This document shows positions 44,386 to 54,586 of a stretch of 64,000 nucleotides of DNA, piece by piece. This DNA comes from Sinobaca qinghaiensis (lineage in GTDB: Bacteria; Bacillota; Bacilli; Bacillales; Marinococcaceae): the NCBI RefSeq assembly GCF_003610495.1, contig NZ_RAPK01000010.1:344109-408108 (forward strand), read 5' to 3'. The position numbers were made by a program, and so were the translations under genes. The first letter of the stretch is position 1, and every line of letters begins with the position of its first letter. A model generated the notes under the pieces. It was not told the DNA's origin. It made no database searches and saw only the letters and a program-made list of their open reading frames with translations.

Positions 44386-45033
44386 TTACGAATCGAGCGG
44401 GTAATTCCGTAAAAAGTAGACGAGTGTCTGCAGTTCAATCGATAAATCGATATGGTGCACCCTTATGTAAGGCGGCAGGGACAGGCGGGCCGGCGTGAAA
44501 TTCAAAATTCCCTTAATGCCGGCGTCCACAATCTTTTCGGCGGTGGACTGGGCAAATTCGGCGGGAACCGTCAGGATCGCCACGCTTGGCTGTTCATCCT
44601 CAGGGGCCTTTTCGGTAAGCTGGTCGAGATGGAAAATCTCCACTCCGCCTACTTCCTTACCAACAACGTTCTCATTTACGTCAAAGGCCGAAACGATGCG
44701 TGTGTTATCGCTTCTGGAAAAATTATAGCGCAGAAGCGCGGTGCCGAGGTTACCGACTCCGACGAGGCAGACGTTTGTCCGCTCGTCCTGGTCCAGCGTT
44801 TTCCGGAAAAAGGACAGCAGGTAGGACACGTTATAGCCGTACCCTTTCTTGCCGAGTGCACCGAAGTAGGAAAAGTCCCGGCGGATCGTCGCCGAATCCA
44901 CCTTCACCGCTTCGCTTAATTCTGTGGAAGACACCCTGGTTTTTCCGGAGGCATGCAGGTTTTCAAGAAATCGGTAGTACAGCGGCAGACGCTTCGCTGT
45001 AGCCTGTGGTATTTTTTGCTGGTCTGTATTCAT
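44386..45033 (-). CDS. rex: Redox-sensing repressor Rex
   Basis: A 215-residue regulator that senses the NADH/NAD+ ratio and represses fermentation and respiratory genes. The N-terminal winged helix ([25 protein letters not shown]) is followed by a Rossmann domain with [14 protein letters not shown] near residues 92-105. I chose the ATG at 45,033, preceded by ggaggctttcta; the frame extends upstream but that part is not Rex-like. Position and strand match B. subtilis ydiH. Confidence 0.95.
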   Translation of the reverse strand: MNTDQQKIPQATAKRLPLYYRFLENLHASGKTRVSSTELSEAVKVDSATIRRDFSYFGALGKKGYGYNVSYLLSFFRKTLDQDERTNVCLVGVGNLGTALLRYNFSRSDNTRIVSAFDVNENVVGKEVGGVEIFHLDQLTEKAPEDEQPSVAILTVPAEFAQSTAEKIVDAGIKGILNFTPARLSLPPYIRVHHIDLSIELQTLVYFLRNYPLDS

Positions 45034-45307
45034 TAGAAAGCCTCCAAAGGTCGCTGCCTGTATCAATCGGTACCAGGCATCGTTTGTATCGGGATCTCCC
45101 GGTATACACAGCATACCTGTTATCTGGGAGAAAGACGAACAGAAGGATTTCTGTTTACGCTTTCTTTTTTTATTGTACACCATATAAGCACGTATTGTCA
45201 TAAGAATATGAAGGAAACCAGCCGTCTTTCTGTATCCTGAACAATCGCCTTTTCCCGTCAAATAAGCTAAACTAAAAGGTGAGACTTGTATAAAAGGATG
45301 GTTCTTG

Positions 45308-47248
45308 ATGATTGCACTGCAGTGTATAGATATAACAAAGTCATTTGGCGCAGACACAATTCTGCATAACATAAAAATGGACGTAAAAGCCAAAGAGCGT
45401 GTCGCGCTTGTCGGGCGCAACGGCGCCGGCAAATCCACGCTTTTAAAAATCATTACCGGAGAGCTTGCGAGCGACTCCGGCCAGGTGGTCATTCCAAAAG
45501 ACGTCGCGATCGGCTACCTCGATCAGCACAGCGGCCTCGACACCGACCGCTCCATCTGGGAGGAAATGCTGACGGTATTCACTGAACTCCGTAAAATGGA
45601 AAAAGATCTCCGCGGACTGGAAGAAAAAATGTCGGACCCGGCCCTTCTGGAAGAGCCGGCGGCCTATGAAAAGGTGCTGAGCGAATATGATTCGATGCAG
45701 CACACCTTTAAGGAACGCGGCGGCTACCAGTTTGAAGCCGATATCCGCGGCATTCTTTCCGGGCTCCGGTTCGGGGCGTTTGACTATGATACTTCAGTTA
45801 ATGTGCTGAGTGGCGGACAGAAAACCCGCCTCGCCCTGGCCAAGCTTCTGCTTTCCAAGCCGGAGCTGCTGATTCTCGATGAGCCGACCAACCACCTCGA
45901 TATCGATACGCTCCGCTGGCTGGAGCAGTATCTGTCCGGCTACGACGGTGCGGTGCTGATCGTTTCCCACGACCGCTATTTTCTCGATAAAATTGTCCAA
46001 AAGGTGTATGAAATTGCCTGGAACCGGGCTTCGCTGTATCAGGGAAACTACAGCTACTATATAGAAGAAAAAGCGTTCCGCTACGAACAGGAGCTCAAAA
46101 CCTTTGAAAAGCAGCAAAAGGAAATTGCCGAGCTCGAGGACTTCGTGCAGCGCAATATTGCGCGAGCTTCCACGACTAAACGGGCGCAGAGCCGCCGCAA
46201 AAAGCTGGAAAAAATGGACCGCGCCGGAAAGCCTGACGGCGACCGGAAATCCGCGTCGTTTTCGTTTTCCATTGATAAAGAAAGCGGCAATGATGTGCTC
46301 ATGATCGAGAACGTACAGATCGGCTATCCGGGAGCGGAGCCCATTATTAACAATCTGAGCCTGAACGTAAAAAAAGGCGAAAGCGTAGCGCTGATCGGCC
46401 AGAACGGGGTCGGCAAATCCACCCTTCTTAAAGCCCTGAAAGGAGATCTTCCCCTGCAGGACGGCACGATCCGGCTCGGAAGCAAAGTGAAGATCGGCTA
46501 CTATGACCAGGAACAGGCAGATCTGAACACAAACAAGGATGTCCTGCACGAGCTTTGGGACGATTATCCACAGACGATGGAAAAAGATATCCGTACGGTT
46601 CTCGGAAACTTCCTGTTTACCCAGGAAGACGTACTGAAAAAGGTGTACGACCTAAGCGGCGGCGAAAAAGCCCGGCTTGCGCTTGCCAAGCTGATGATGC
46701 AGAAACCAAACGTTCTGTTATTTGATGAGCCGACCAACCACCTTGACCTCGACAGCAAGGAAGTTCTCGAGAGTGCGCTGATCGACTATCCGGGCACGCT
46801 CGTCTTCGTTTCCCACGACCGTTATTTTCTTAACCGGATGGCTACACGGATTGTGGAGCTGTCCCCGGGCGGCCTCCGCGACTATATCGGCGATTACGAT
46901 TACTTCATTGCCCGCGTAGAGGACGAAAAGGAACGCGAAGCCATCCGCCGGGAGGAAGCGGCCGAAACGACCCCTGCTTCAGCCGGTGCCCCTGCTGTTA
47001 AAACAAGCTTTCAGCAGGACAAAGATGCCAAGAAAAACGAACGCAGGCGTCTGCGGCAGATTGAAACGATTGAAGCTTCTATTGAAGAGCTCGAATCCAG
47101 AATTGAAGAACACGAGCAGCAGCTTCTCGACCCCGATGTCTACAGCGACCACGAAAAGGCCGCCTCGATTCAGGCTTCTTCGCAGGAGCTGAAAACAGCC
47201 CTCGACCAGCAGATGGAAGAATGGGAAATGCTGCAGGAAGAAGAATAA
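45308..47248 (+). CDS. ydiF: ABC-F family ATPase YdiF
   Basis: A 646-residue protein with two ABC domains: Walker [10 protein letters not shown] and GQNGVGKST, signatures [13 protein letters not shown] and [13 protein letters not shown], and Walker B followed by EPTNHLD in both halves. A linker with charged helices ([21 protein letters not shown]) joins them, and the C-terminus is a coiled coil. ABC-F proteins act on the ribosome and rescue stalled translation; YdiF is a housekeeping member. I used the ATG at 45,308, with aagga upstream. The preceding TTG at 45,305 is possible. Confidence 0.93.
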   Translation: MIALQCIDITKSFGADTILHNIKMDVKAKERVALVGRNGAGKSTLLKIITGELASDSGQVVIPKDVAIGYLDQHSGLDTDRSIWEEMLTVFTELRKMEKDLRGLEEKMSDPALLEEPAAYEKVLSEYDSMQHTFKERGGYQFEADIRGILSGLRFGAFDYDTSVNVLSGGQKTRLALAKLLLSKPELLILDEPTNHLDIDTLRWLEQYLSGYDGAVLIVSHDRYFLDKIVQKVYEIAWNRASLYQGNYSYYIEEKAFRYEQELKTFEKQQKEIAELEDFVQRNIARASTTKRAQSRRKKLEKMDRAGKPDGDRKSASFSFSIDKESGNDVLMIENVQIGYPGAEPIINNLSLNVKKGESVALIGQNGVGKSTLLKALKGDLPLQDGTIRLGSKVKIGYYDQEQADLNTNKDVLHELWDDYPQTMEKDIRTVLGNFLFTQEDVLKKVYDLSGGEKARLALAKLMMQKPNVLLFDEPTNHLDLDSKEVLESALIDYPGTLVFVSHDRYFLNRMATRIVELSPGGLRDYIGDYDYFIARVEDEKEREAIRREEAAETTPASAGAPAVKTSFQQDKDAKKNERRRLRQIETIEASIEELESRIEEHEQQLLDPDVYSDHEKAASIQASSQELKTALDQQMEEWEMLQEEE

Positions 47249-47331
47249 CGTACAGTAAAATAAGAGATAATAAGCATACCGCCTGCAGGATTTATTTTCC
47301 TGTCAAGCGGTTCTTTTTTCGAAATCCACAC

Positions 47332-47545
47332 TTATACACACTATCCACAGAGTTGTGCACAGCCCCCTCTGCTTTCTATCCGGTGCTGCTGTGGTTATCC
47401 ACATTTTCACCGAGTTATCAACAGATTTGCAATCAACAGGTTAAATCCTTATATACCAGTACTTTATTCTGTTTTTCTGAATATTTAAAGAAGACTTATC
47501 AACAGGAGCTCCTTCTTTTTCCAGGTCCGCTTGACGTTATCCCCA
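47332..47545. promoter_or_regulatory. DnaA-box cluster downstream of ydiF
   Basis: Six 9-mers close to the DnaA consensus ttatccaca, all on the plus strand: ttatacaca (47,332), ctatccaca (47,341), ttatccaca (47,395), ttatcaaca (47,415), ttatcaaca (47,496) and ttatcccca (47,537). As I recall, B. subtilis has a DnaA-box cluster in the same place, next to gcp (tsaD), where it limits initiation by binding DnaA. The intergenic stretch 47,249-47,595 holds this cluster and a promoter and no gene. Confidence 0.75.
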
Positions 47546-47580
47546 TTTCCCCGTATTCTTAAGAAAATGTAAGCGATTCA
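47531..47580 (+). promoter_or_regulatory. Promoter of the sensor kinase gene with cre-like site
   Basis: The sequence ttgacg (47,531-47,536), 17 bases, tattct (47,554-47,559). The last DnaA box lies inside the spacer. A 13-base cre-like sequence (tgtaagcgattca, 47,568-47,580) follows; it is one base shorter than the consensus. Confidence 0.5.
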
Positions 47581-47595
47581 TAAGGGGAAGTTGCT

Positions 47596-49197
47596 GTGAA
47601 AATAACTATTCGGACGAAAATCATTTTCCTCGTCTCCGGCATTATTGCGTTTGTGACGATTCTTTTGTCCGGCAGTTATGCCTTTATGGAGATGAATGAT
47701 ATTGAAAGCACGCTCGGTGATAAAGCACTCAGTACAGCCACATATGTAGCAGCATCCCCCGTTGTGCGGGATGCTTTTTCTGCAGAAGAGCCTTCCGAGG
47801 TGCTGCAGCCCTACGCTGAACGTATCCGCAGGCAGTCCGGTGCGGAATTCGTAGTGATCGGCAACACCGATGGAATCCGCTACGCTCATCCGGATCCCTG
47901 GCAGATCGGGGAAAGCATGGTCGGAGGCGATAATGACCGGGCACTCCTCGAGGGAGAAGCGTACATATCAAAAGCAACCGGGACGCGCGGCCCCTCCCTC
48001 CGAGGCAAAACACCGGTCCGGGATCAAAACGGCGATATTGTCGGCATCGTCTCGGTCGGCTTCCTGATTGAGGATCTGCAGGCGGCAGTCTTCCGGCGCG
48101 TGGCCCTTTTAACCGGCATTGCCCTGCTCGCTGTAGCCTGCGGGGTTATCGGCAGCATTCTGCTTTCCAGAAGTATTAAAAAGGACATGTACGGGCTCGA
48201 GCCCTATCAAATTGCCAACATGTATTCCGAGCGCGACGGCATCCTGAAGGCTATCCGCGAAGGCATTATCGCCATTGACACCGAGGGCCGCATTACGCTG
48301 ATGAACCAGTCGGCTGCCGCTATGCTCGGCGTGCAGGGCAAAGTAGAAGGGCGGCATATAAAAGAGGTTCTCCCCTCTTCGAGCATGGACCGGGTGCTCG
48401 AAAGCCGGGAACCGGAATATAATCAGGAGCTTCAGCTTGAAGATACCACTCTGATCGTAAACCGGGAGCCTATTTTCAAAAAAGGAGAGATCGCCGGCGT
48501 GGTCTCAAGCTTCCGCGACAAAACGGAAATGATGCAGATGGCCAACACGCTCTCGGATATTCAGCGCTACTCGGACGACCTGCGCTCCCAGAACCATGAA
48601 TTCATGAACAAGCTTTACGCTCTCTCGGGCTACCTGCATCTTGGCAGAAACCGGGAAGCGCTGCAGATGATTGATGAGGAAACCAACCTGCAGAAGCAGC
48701 AGGCCTCTGTCGTATTCGGGCAGATTCTCGATCCAACCATCCAGGCTATTTTATCCGGAAAAAGCAGCCGCGCCTCCGAAATGAAGGTCGCCTTCCGGGT
48801 CGAGGCCGACAGCCAGCTCGACGTGCTCCCCTCTTCTATCGGCAAAGTGCAGATGGTGTCCGTGCTCGGCAATCTGATCGACAATGCACTGGAAGCAGCC
48901 GGTCAGCACAGCACAAAGCCGGAAGTTCACTTTTTCGTTACCGATATTGCCGATGATATTGTATTTGAAATCAGCGATAACGGCCCCGGCCTCGCTGATT
49001 CGTTTGAAACGCTTCTGCAAAAAGGTGTCTCAACAAAGTCCGGGACCGGCAAACGCGGCTACGGCCTGTCGGTGATTCAGCATACGGTCCACGAACTTCA
49101 CGGCATGCTTGAGTATACGTCCGATGAAGAAGGTACCATTTTTTCCGTTTATATTCCGAAACATCCGCATCTCGAGAAAAAGGAGGATATCTCATGA
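47596..49197 (+). CDS. CitA/DctS-type sensor histidine kinase
   Basis: A 533-residue membrane kinase. An N-terminal helix (9-28), an extracellular Cache domain of the CitA/DcuS type (including VVIGNTDGIRYAHPDPWQIGES), a second helix near 170-190, a PAS domain (IDTEGRITLMNQSAAAMLG) and a kinase core with NHEFMNKLYALSGYLHLG (phospho-His), NLIDNALEA, DNGPG and GYGLS follow in order. This type senses citrate or C4-dicarboxylates outside the cell. Here it most likely senses the tricarboxylate carried by the tct genes. The GTG start follows aaggggaag. It overlaps the response regulator gene by four bases. Confidence 0.9.
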   Translation: MKITIRTKIIFLVSGIIAFVTILLSGSYAFMEMNDIESTLGDKALSTATYVAASPVVRDAFSAEEPSEVLQPYAERIRRQSGAEFVVIGNTDGIRYAHPDPWQIGESMVGGDNDRALLEGEAYISKATGTRGPSLRGKTPVRDQNGDIVGIVSVGFLIEDLQAAVFRRVALLTGIALLAVACGVIGSILLSRSIKKDMYGLEPYQIANMYSERDGILKAIREGIIAIDTEGRITLMNQSAAAMLGVQGKVEGRHIKEVLPSSSMDRVLESREPEYNQELQLEDTTLIVNREPIFKKGEIAGVVSSFRDKTEMMQMANTLSDIQRYSDDLRSQNHEFMNKLYALSGYLHLGRNREALQMIDEETNLQKQQASVVFGQILDPTIQAILSGKSSRASEMKVAFRVEADSQLDVLPSSIGKVQMVSVLGNLIDNALEAAGQHSTKPEVHFFVTDIADDIVFEISDNGPGLADSFETLLQKGVSTKSGTGKRGYGLSVIQHTVHELHGMLEYTSDEEGTIFSVYIPKHPHLEKKEDIS

Positions 49198-49895
49198 TCA
49201 GAACCGCGATTGCCGAAGATGATTTCCGCATCGCCCAGATCCATCAGGAAATCGTTGATGGTCTCGAAGGCTTTGAATGCACGGCTAAAGCTGCCAGCGC
49301 CGCTGAGCTGCTTGAACTGCTCCGCACGCATCCTATTAAGCTTCTGCTGCTTGACGTATATATGCCGGACAGCATGGGAGTGGATCTGCTTCACACGATC
49401 CGCGGGGAATACCCGGAGGTAGACGTGATTATTGTTTCCGCGTCCACCAACGCTGAACATATTAAAAAATCGTTCCGCTACGGCGTGTTTGACTATATTA
49501 TTAAACCCGGTTCGCTCGACCGCCTCAAGGAAACGCTGCAGAAATACGAAGTGTTTCATCAAAGCGTATCCACGGTTCCTGATATGTCGCAGGAAGACAT
49601 TGATGAATGGTACAGCGGCACAGTACCGGTGCAGACAGATTCCCCTTCTCCGGCTTACATATATGGAGAGGAGCCTCTGCCAAAAGGCATTGACGCGCTG
49701 ACGCTCCGCACCGTGCAGGAGCGCCTTCAGGATATGCCGGAAGGAACGACCGCCGAAGAAATGGGACGTCACCTCGGTGCTTCCCGTACGACGGCCAGAC
49801 GGTATCTCGAATTTTTAATCTCTGTTGATAAAGGCGAGGCGAAGCCTATTTACGGCATTGTCGGCCGCCCGGAGCGCCGGTATTTCAGCCGGTAG
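49194..49895 (+). CDS. CitB/DctR-type response regulator
   Basis: A 233-residue regulator. The receiver domain has the acidic pair (AEDD), phospho-acceptor Asp in LLLLDVYMPDSMG near residue 54 and the conserved Lys of YIIKPG near 105. The C-terminal ~60 residues carry a helix-turn-helix (EEMGRHLGASRTTARRYLEFL). It pairs with the sensor kinase and should activate the tctCBA genes just downstream. Its start overlaps the kinase stop. Typical length. Confidence 0.92.
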   Translation: MIRTAIAEDDFRIAQIHQEIVDGLEGFECTAKAASAAELLELLRTHPIKLLLLDVYMPDSMGVDLLHTIRGEYPEVDVIIVSASTNAEHIKKSFRYGVFDYIIKPGSLDRLKETLQKYEVFHQSVSTVPDMSQEDIDEWYSGTVPVQTDSPSPAYIYGEEPLPKGIDALTLRTVQERLQDMPEGTTAEEMGRHLGASRTTARRYLEFLISVDKGEAKPIYGIVGRPERRYFSR

Positions 49896-49955
49896 CTCTT
49901 TTTTTGTGCACAAAATGAACAAAACCCCTGCTTTTGTTTTTAATAGAACTTATTT

Positions 49956-49969
49956 TGTAAACGGTTACA
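49956..49969. promoter_or_regulatory. cre site (CcpA) upstream of tctC
   Basis: The sequence tgtaaacggttaca matches the consensus TGWAANCGNTNWCA at every fixed position. It overlaps a second dyad, ttaca-tt-tgtaa (49,965-49,976), which could bind the response regulator. The tct operon is therefore likely under carbon catabolite control. Confidence 0.75.
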
Positions 49970-50022
49970 TTTGTAATCGTTTTCTTTATGCTTGGACTAT
50001 TCAATCAAAGGGGGTCATTATT

Positions 50023-51036
50023 TTGAAATATATCAAATTAGCAGCTTTTGGACTTATCTCCGCGGTTACGTTATCTGCCTGTGGATCCGGCAGCGAAGAA
50101 TCATCCGGTGAAGGCGGCGGCGACTGGGAGCCGGAACAGTCTATTGAAATGGTCGCTCCGTCAGGCGCAGGCGGCGGCTGGGACACTACCGCACGGATGG
50201 CCGCAGAAGGCTTTGAAACAGAAGGAATTCTGGACGAGGGCATGGGTGTCGTAAACAAAGAAGGCGGCGGCGGTTCGGTCGGCTGGTCCTACATACAAGG
50301 AAAAAGCGGGAATCCGCATCATCTGTTCGTTGCGTCTCCTCCCCTGCTTCTAATTCCACTTAACGGCCAGTCCGATGTCGGCTACGAAGACTTTACGCCG
50401 CTTGCAAACATGATTTCCGACTACGGCGCGTTCGCGGTGCGCGATGATGCCGAATGGGAAGACCTGAATGAACTATTTGAAGACATGAAAGACGATCCGG
50501 AAGGCATTACCGTGATCGGTGAGTCCTCCCCGGGCAGCATGGACCACATGCAGTTTGTCAAAATTGCCGCCGCTGCAGGCGTTGATCCTAAATCCGTCAA
50601 GTACGTATCGGCTCAGGACGGCAGCACCATGACCAACCTGTTAAACGGAAACGCTGACGTATATTCCACCGGCGTGACAGAAACGATCGAACAGGTACGA
50701 GCCGGCGAAATCCGTGTGCTCGGTATTACAGCTGAAGAACGGATGAGCGGAGACGTCATTGAAGACTTCCCGACAGCCGTTGAACAGGGAATCGATGCAA
50801 CCTTCGTCAATTGGAGAGGATTCTTCGGACCGCCTGATATGACTGAAGCCCAGGTGGCATTTTACGAAGAAAAATTCCAGGAGCTTAATGATTCCGAGTT
50901 CTGGGCGGACACCCGCGAGAAATACGGCTGGGAAGAAGCGTACATGAACAGTGAAGAATACAGTGACTTTCTCGAAGAAGAGAGTGCGTCCATGCAGGAA
51001 CTGCTTGATGATGTTGGCCTTTACAATCAGGAATAA
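50023..51036 (+). CDS. tctC: Tripartite tricarboxylate transporter receptor TctC
   Basis: A 337-residue lipoprotein of the Bug/TctC family that captures tricarboxylates such as citrate outside the membrane and delivers them to TctAB. The signal peptide ends in a lipobox (VTLSAC near residue 17), followed by PSGAGGGWDTTARM and later YVSAQDGSTMTNLLNGNADVYSTG, typical Bug motifs. I chose the TTG at 50,023 because aaagggggtcatta precedes it; the longer frame from 49,825 runs through the response regulator. Ligand unknown. Confidence 0.9.
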   Translation: MKYIKLAAFGLISAVTLSACGSGSEESSGEGGGDWEPEQSIEMVAPSGAGGGWDTTARMAAEGFETEGILDEGMGVVNKEGGGGSVGWSYIQGKSGNPHHLFVASPPLLLIPLNGQSDVGYEDFTPLANMISDYGAFAVRDDAEWEDLNELFEDMKDDPEGITVIGESSPGSMDHMQFVKIAAAAGVDPKSVKYVSAQDGSTMTNLLNGNADVYSTGVTETIEQVRAGEIRVLGITAEERMSGDVIEDFPTAVEQGIDATFVNWRGFFGPPDMTEAQVAFYEEKFQELNDSEFWADTREKYGWEEAYMNSEEYSDFLEEESASMQELLDDVGLYNQE

Positions 51037-51049
51037 ATAAAGCACAGGC

Positions 51050-51090
51050 AGAAAAGGTGTCCTGCTGAGAGAGCCGGCACCTTTTCTTTT
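51050..51090 (+). terminator. Attenuating hairpin between tctC and tctB
   Basis: The stem gaaaaggtg / caccttttc and a T-rich tail sit between the receptor gene and tctB. Such hairpins usually keep binding-protein mRNA more abundant than membrane-subunit mRNA. Confidence 0.7.
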
Positions 51091-51112
51091 CTATACGAAA
51101 GGAGAGCACTTC

Positions 51113-51571
51113 ATGTTAAAAGCACCGCACCGGAAAGTCAGTCTCGTTCTTATGGCAATTGCCGCCTTTTATTTATACTTAGCATTTCAGCTTCCAAGCT
51201 TCATGAATTCGATTATTGATTCCGATACGCTTCCTAAAGTACTTGGCGTTCTGCTTATTGTCCTCAGCCTGATTTTGTTTTTCATGCCGGACAATGAAAC
51301 ACCGGAGCAGAAAGAAAAGCGCAACATTCCAAAAAGTGATGCATTTATGCTGATCGGCACGTTTTTATTAATACTCGTTTATATCTTTTTTCTGGAAATA
51401 CTCGGATTTATTCTCGTTTCTATGTTGTTTATATTTATATGCAGTCTGTTTCTCGGATACAAAAAGCACGTCACCAACGCGATTGTGGCCGTTTTGTTTC
51501 CCGTTTCGCTTTATCTTATCTTTACACAACTATTGGGTATTTCCCTTCCTTCCGGGATTCTGCCTATTTAG
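51113..51571 (+). CDS. tctB: Tripartite tricarboxylate transporter small membrane subunit TctB
   Basis: A 152-residue protein with four predicted helices, which is the size and topology of TctB. The segment FMLIGTFLLILVYIFFLEILGF is characteristic. It supports the large subunit in the cation-driven import of tricarboxylates. The ATG follows gaaaggagagcacttc. It lies 15 bases upstream of tctA. Confidence 0.88.
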   Translation: MLKAPHRKVSLVLMAIAAFYLYLAFQLPSFMNSIIDSDTLPKVLGVLLIVLSLILFFMPDNETPEQKEKRNIPKSDAFMLIGTFLLILVYIFFLEILGFILVSMLFIFICSLFLGYKKHVTNAIVAVLFPVSLYLIFTQLLGISLPSGILPI

Positions 51572-51586
51572 AAAGGAGCATGCAGC

Positions 51587-53086
51587 ATGGGTAATTTCGA
51601 CGGTATATTAAGCGGGCTCCAGCTCGCTCTTAGTATAGAGGGTATTTTGTTTGTTCTTCTCGGCGTTATGGCCGGAACCTTTATCGGCATGATGCCGGGT
51701 CTCGGCCCTATCAGCGCCATCGCCATCATGATTCCATTAACGTACAGCATGGATCCAACCATTGCGCTCGTTCTGATGGCAGGCGTTTATTACGGAGCCG
51801 TCTTCGGCGGATCGACTTCTTCTATTCTGCTGAACGCACCCGGCATTGCCGGTACGGTAGCTACTTCCTTTGACGGCTACCCCATGGCTCAGAAAGGCCA
51901 GGCCGGTAAAGCTCTGGCCATTGCCGCCATTGCTTCTTTTACCGGTGGAACCGTCAGTGTTGTTTTATTAATGCTTTTCGCTCCGCTTCTTTCCAGCGTG
52001 GCGATCGTATTTGGCCCGCCCGAGTACTTTGCCTTAATGATTCTCGGTCTTACCGCCATTTCCAGCCTTTCAGACGGTTCTACAGTAAAAGCACTGATTG
52101 CTGCTGTTGTCGGCATTATGGCCGTGACGATCGGCATTGACAGCCAGACAGGAACCGCCCGCTTTACGTTCAACAACCCGAACCTGCTGGAAGGCATCGA
52201 CTTTCTCGTTGTGGCGCTCGGCCTGTTCGCCCTGGCAGAAATCTGCAACCTGATTATTAACCGCAAGGATAAAATAAAAGGCAATGAAAATATCGGCAGC
52301 CTTAAATTGTCCAAAAGCGATTACAAAGAAATGGCCGGCCCGATGACGCGGCAGTCTTTTCTCGGATTTATTCTCGGCGTGCTTCCCGGCGCCGGCGCCA
52401 CGATCGCTTCTTTTATCGGCTATATTACGGAAAAGAAAATCGCTAAAAATCCGGAGGAATGGGGCAAAGGTGCGGTTAAAGGCATCGCCGCTCCGGAAAC
52501 GGCAAACAACGCGGCAACAAGCGGTGCGTTCGTTCCGCTGCTCAGCCTCGGTATTCCCGGCTCCGGAACGACCGCTGTGCTTCTAGGCGCCCTGCTTGTT
52601 CTCGACGTTCAGCCCGGCCCGCTTTTAATCACCGACCGGCCGGAATTGTTCTGGGGCGTTATCATTAGTATGTATGTCGGAAACATCTTTCTACTCGTCC
52701 TGAACCTTCCGCTTATTCCCTATATTGCGAAAGTGCTTGCCATTCCAAGACCGCTTTTAATTTCGCTTGTGATTATGTTCAGCATGATCGGCGTGTACTC
52801 GATCAGCTTTAACACATTTGACCTTTACATGCTGCTTGCATTCGGTGTGCTCGGGTATTTCATGAGACTGTTCTCTTTCCCGGCCGCTCCGCTGATTCTC
52901 GCCTTTATTCTCGGCGGCATGATGGAAAATTCCTTCCGTCAGTCTATGACCATAGCAAACAACGATTTATCCATCTTTTTCACACGCCCGATCGCAGTCA
53001 GCCTTCTCGGCGTTGCACTTCTCGCTTTTGTCGTGCCGCTCTGGCAGGCTGTGCGAAGCCGCAGAAAATCAAAAATGTCTTCTTAA
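51587..53086 (+). CDS. tctA: Tripartite tricarboxylate transporter large membrane subunit TctA
   Basis: A 499-residue permease with about twelve helices. The family signatures GTFIGMMPGLGPISAIAI and GGSTSSILLNAPG in the first half and the repeated GVLPGAGATIASF and GIPGSGTTAVLLGALLV in the second are clear. It forms the transport channel together with TctB and receives substrate from TctC. A terminator shared with tsaD follows. Confidence 0.93.
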   Translation: MGNFDGILSGLQLALSIEGILFVLLGVMAGTFIGMMPGLGPISAIAIMIPLTYSMDPTIALVLMAGVYYGAVFGGSTSSILLNAPGIAGTVATSFDGYPMAQKGQAGKALAIAAIASFTGGTVSVVLLMLFAPLLSSVAIVFGPPEYFALMILGLTAISSLSDGSTVKALIAAVVGIMAVTIGIDSQTGTARFTFNNPNLLEGIDFLVVALGLFALAEICNLIINRKDKIKGNENIGSLKLSKSDYKEMAGPMTRQSFLGFILGVLPGAGATIASFIGYITEKKIAKNPEEWGKGAVKGIAAPETANNAATSGAFVPLLSLGIPGSGTTAVLLGALLVLDVQPGPLLITDRPELFWGVIISMYVGNIFLLVLNLPLIPYIAKVLAIPRPLLISLVIMFSMIGVYSISFNTFDLYMLLAFGVLGYFMRLFSFPAAPLILAFILGGMMENSFRQSMTIANNDLSIFFTRPIAVSLLGVALLAFVVPLWQAVRSRRKSKMSS

Positions 53087-53093
53087 CAAAAAA

Positions 53094-53130
53094 AGCCCGG
53101 CCCGCTTATGTTAAAGCGAGGCCGGGTTTT
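53094..53130. terminator. Terminator shared by convergent tctA and tsaD
   Basis: A GC-rich stem (aagcccggcc-cgctt / aagcg-aggccgggtt) with T-run on each side. The stem overlaps the last codons of tsaD. Confidence 0.85.
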
Positions 53131-54119
53131 CCGTTCAGATCCCAGTCGGCAAGGTTCTGTTTGTTCCATTCAATATAGGCAGCTGCTCCGATCATCGCAG
53201 CATTATCGGTACAGAGCTCAATCGGTGGAATCGTCCAGTCGATACCTGTACCTATGAAAGCATCTTTCAATGCCGCACGCAGGCCTCTATTTGCCGCTAC
53301 TCCGCCGGCTGCAATCACCTGCTGCACGTCATAGGCAAGCGCCGCCCGTTTTGTTTTTTCCACAAGCACTTCGACCACGCTGTGCTGAAAGCTTGCCGCA
53401 ACGTCTTCAGCTTTAAACGGCTCACCGCGCTGCTCTGCATTATGCTTGGTGTTAATAACCGATGACTTCAGCCCGCTGAAGCTGAAATCATACGAACCCG
53501 GCTCCAGCCAGGCAATTGGCAGCTTCACAGTTGGTTCTCCTGTGGCAGCAAGGCGCTCCAGATGCGGGCCGCCCGGATAGGGAAGGCCTAATGTGCGCGC
53601 CACTTTGTCGTAGGCTTCGCCTGCGGCATCATCCCGTGTTTCCCCGATCACTTCCATGTGGCCGGGCTCTTTCATATAGACAAGCTCCGTATGGCCTCCA
53701 GAGACAACGAGTGCCATCGCCGGATAGAGTATCGGCTTGACCAGCTCCGCCGCCTGAATATGACCGGCAATATGATGAACCGGGATTAACGGCAGGCCGT
53801 GGGCGAATGCTACGGCTTTGGCCGCACTGATGCCGACGAGAAGGGCCCCAACAAGCCCCGGGCCTTCCGTTACGGCGATCGCCGTCAACTTGGAAAAAGG
53901 AAGCTCTGCCTCCAGCATCGCCTGCTCCATTACCTGCGTAATGATTTCTGTATGGTGGCGGGAGGCAATTTCAGGAACGACGCCGCCAAACCGTTTATGG
54001 CTGTCCATCTGCGAGGCAACGACGCTGGAAATAATTTCGCTGCCGTTTTTTACGACCGAGGCTGCTGTTTCATCGCAGCTCGTTTCAATAGCCAGGATGA
54101 TCACATCTTCTTTTATCAT
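53106..54119 (-). CDS. tsaD: tRNA t6A threonylcarbamoyltransferase TsaD
   Basis: A 337-residue ASKHA-fold enzyme that transfers the threonylcarbamoyl group to A37 of ANN-decoding tRNAs together with TsaB and TsaE. Motifs are [16 protein letters not shown], the metal-binding [17 protein letters not shown] and [10 protein letters not shown]. The start at 54,119 overlaps the rimI stop (ATGA); the frame extends ten codons further, but that is rimI sequence. Same order and strand as gcp (ydiE) in B. subtilis. Confidence 0.96.
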   Translation of the reverse strand: MIKEDVIILAIETSCDETAASVVKNGSEIISSVVASQMDSHKRFGGVVPEIASRHHTEIITQVMEQAMLEAELPFSKLTAIAVTEGPGLVGALLVGISAAKAVAFAHGLPLIPVHHIAGHIQAAELVKPILYPAMALVVSGGHTELVYMKEPGHMEVIGETRDDAAGEAYDKVARTLGLPYPGGPHLERLAATGEPTVKLPIAWLEPGSYDFSFSGLKSSVINTKHNAEQRGEPFKAEDVAASFQHSVVEVLVEKTKRAALAYDVQQVIAAGGVAANRGLRAALKDAFIGTGIDWTIPPIELCTDNAAMIGAAAYIEWNKQNLADWDLNGKPGLALT

Positions 54120-54586
54120 TGCCAGTACCGCTCCTTCAGGTTCACCCACATCACCAGCGCATCCTCCTGGTTGTCGGTGTAGTAGTTTTTGCGGATGCCG
54201 CCCGCTTCAAATCCATATTTTCTGTACAGGTTCTGGGCAAGGTGGTTGCTTGTCCGGACTTCAAGCGTCATCGTAAGGGCGCCGTAGGTCAAAGACAGCT
54301 CCAGCACATGCCGGAGAAGTGCGTCACCTATGCCAAGGCCTCTTTTGGACTGATGAACCGCTATATTGGTAATATGAGCTTCGTCCATAATAATCCAGAC
54401 ACCGCAGTATCCGACTATCTCTCCTTCGTATTCAGCCACCAGGTAATAGGCAAACTGATTGAGCAGCACTTCATTTTCAAACGCTTCTTTCGTCCACGGC
54501 ACAGAAAAAGCATCTACTTCGACTTTGTACACGCCGTCCACGTCTTCTGCCGTCATGAGGCGGACCGTTGTCTGTTTGTCTATCAT
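54116..54586 (-). CDS. rimI: Ribosomal protein S18 alanine N-acetyltransferase RimI
   Basis: A 156-residue GNAT protein. The acetyl-CoA site is seen in [20 protein letters not shown], and the family ending [27 protein letters not shown] is present in the form [19 protein letters not shown]. It acetylates the N-terminus of S18. The start at 54,586 overlaps the tsaB stop by four bases. Part of the tsaE-tsaB-rimI-tsaD chain. Confidence 0.94.
   Translation of the reverse strand: MIDKQTTVRLMTAEDVDGVYKVEVDAFSVPWTKEAFENEVLLNQFAYYLVAEYEGEIVGYCGVWIIMDEAHITNIAVHQSKRGLGIGDALLRHVLELSLTYGALTMTLEVRTSNHLAQNLYRKYGFEAGGIRKNYYTDNQEDALVMWVNLKERYWQ

Noticed and set aside
45794..46549. 251-codon minus-strand frame opposite ydiF
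   Set aside because: Antisense shadow of the two-ATPase ABC-F gene. No start site.
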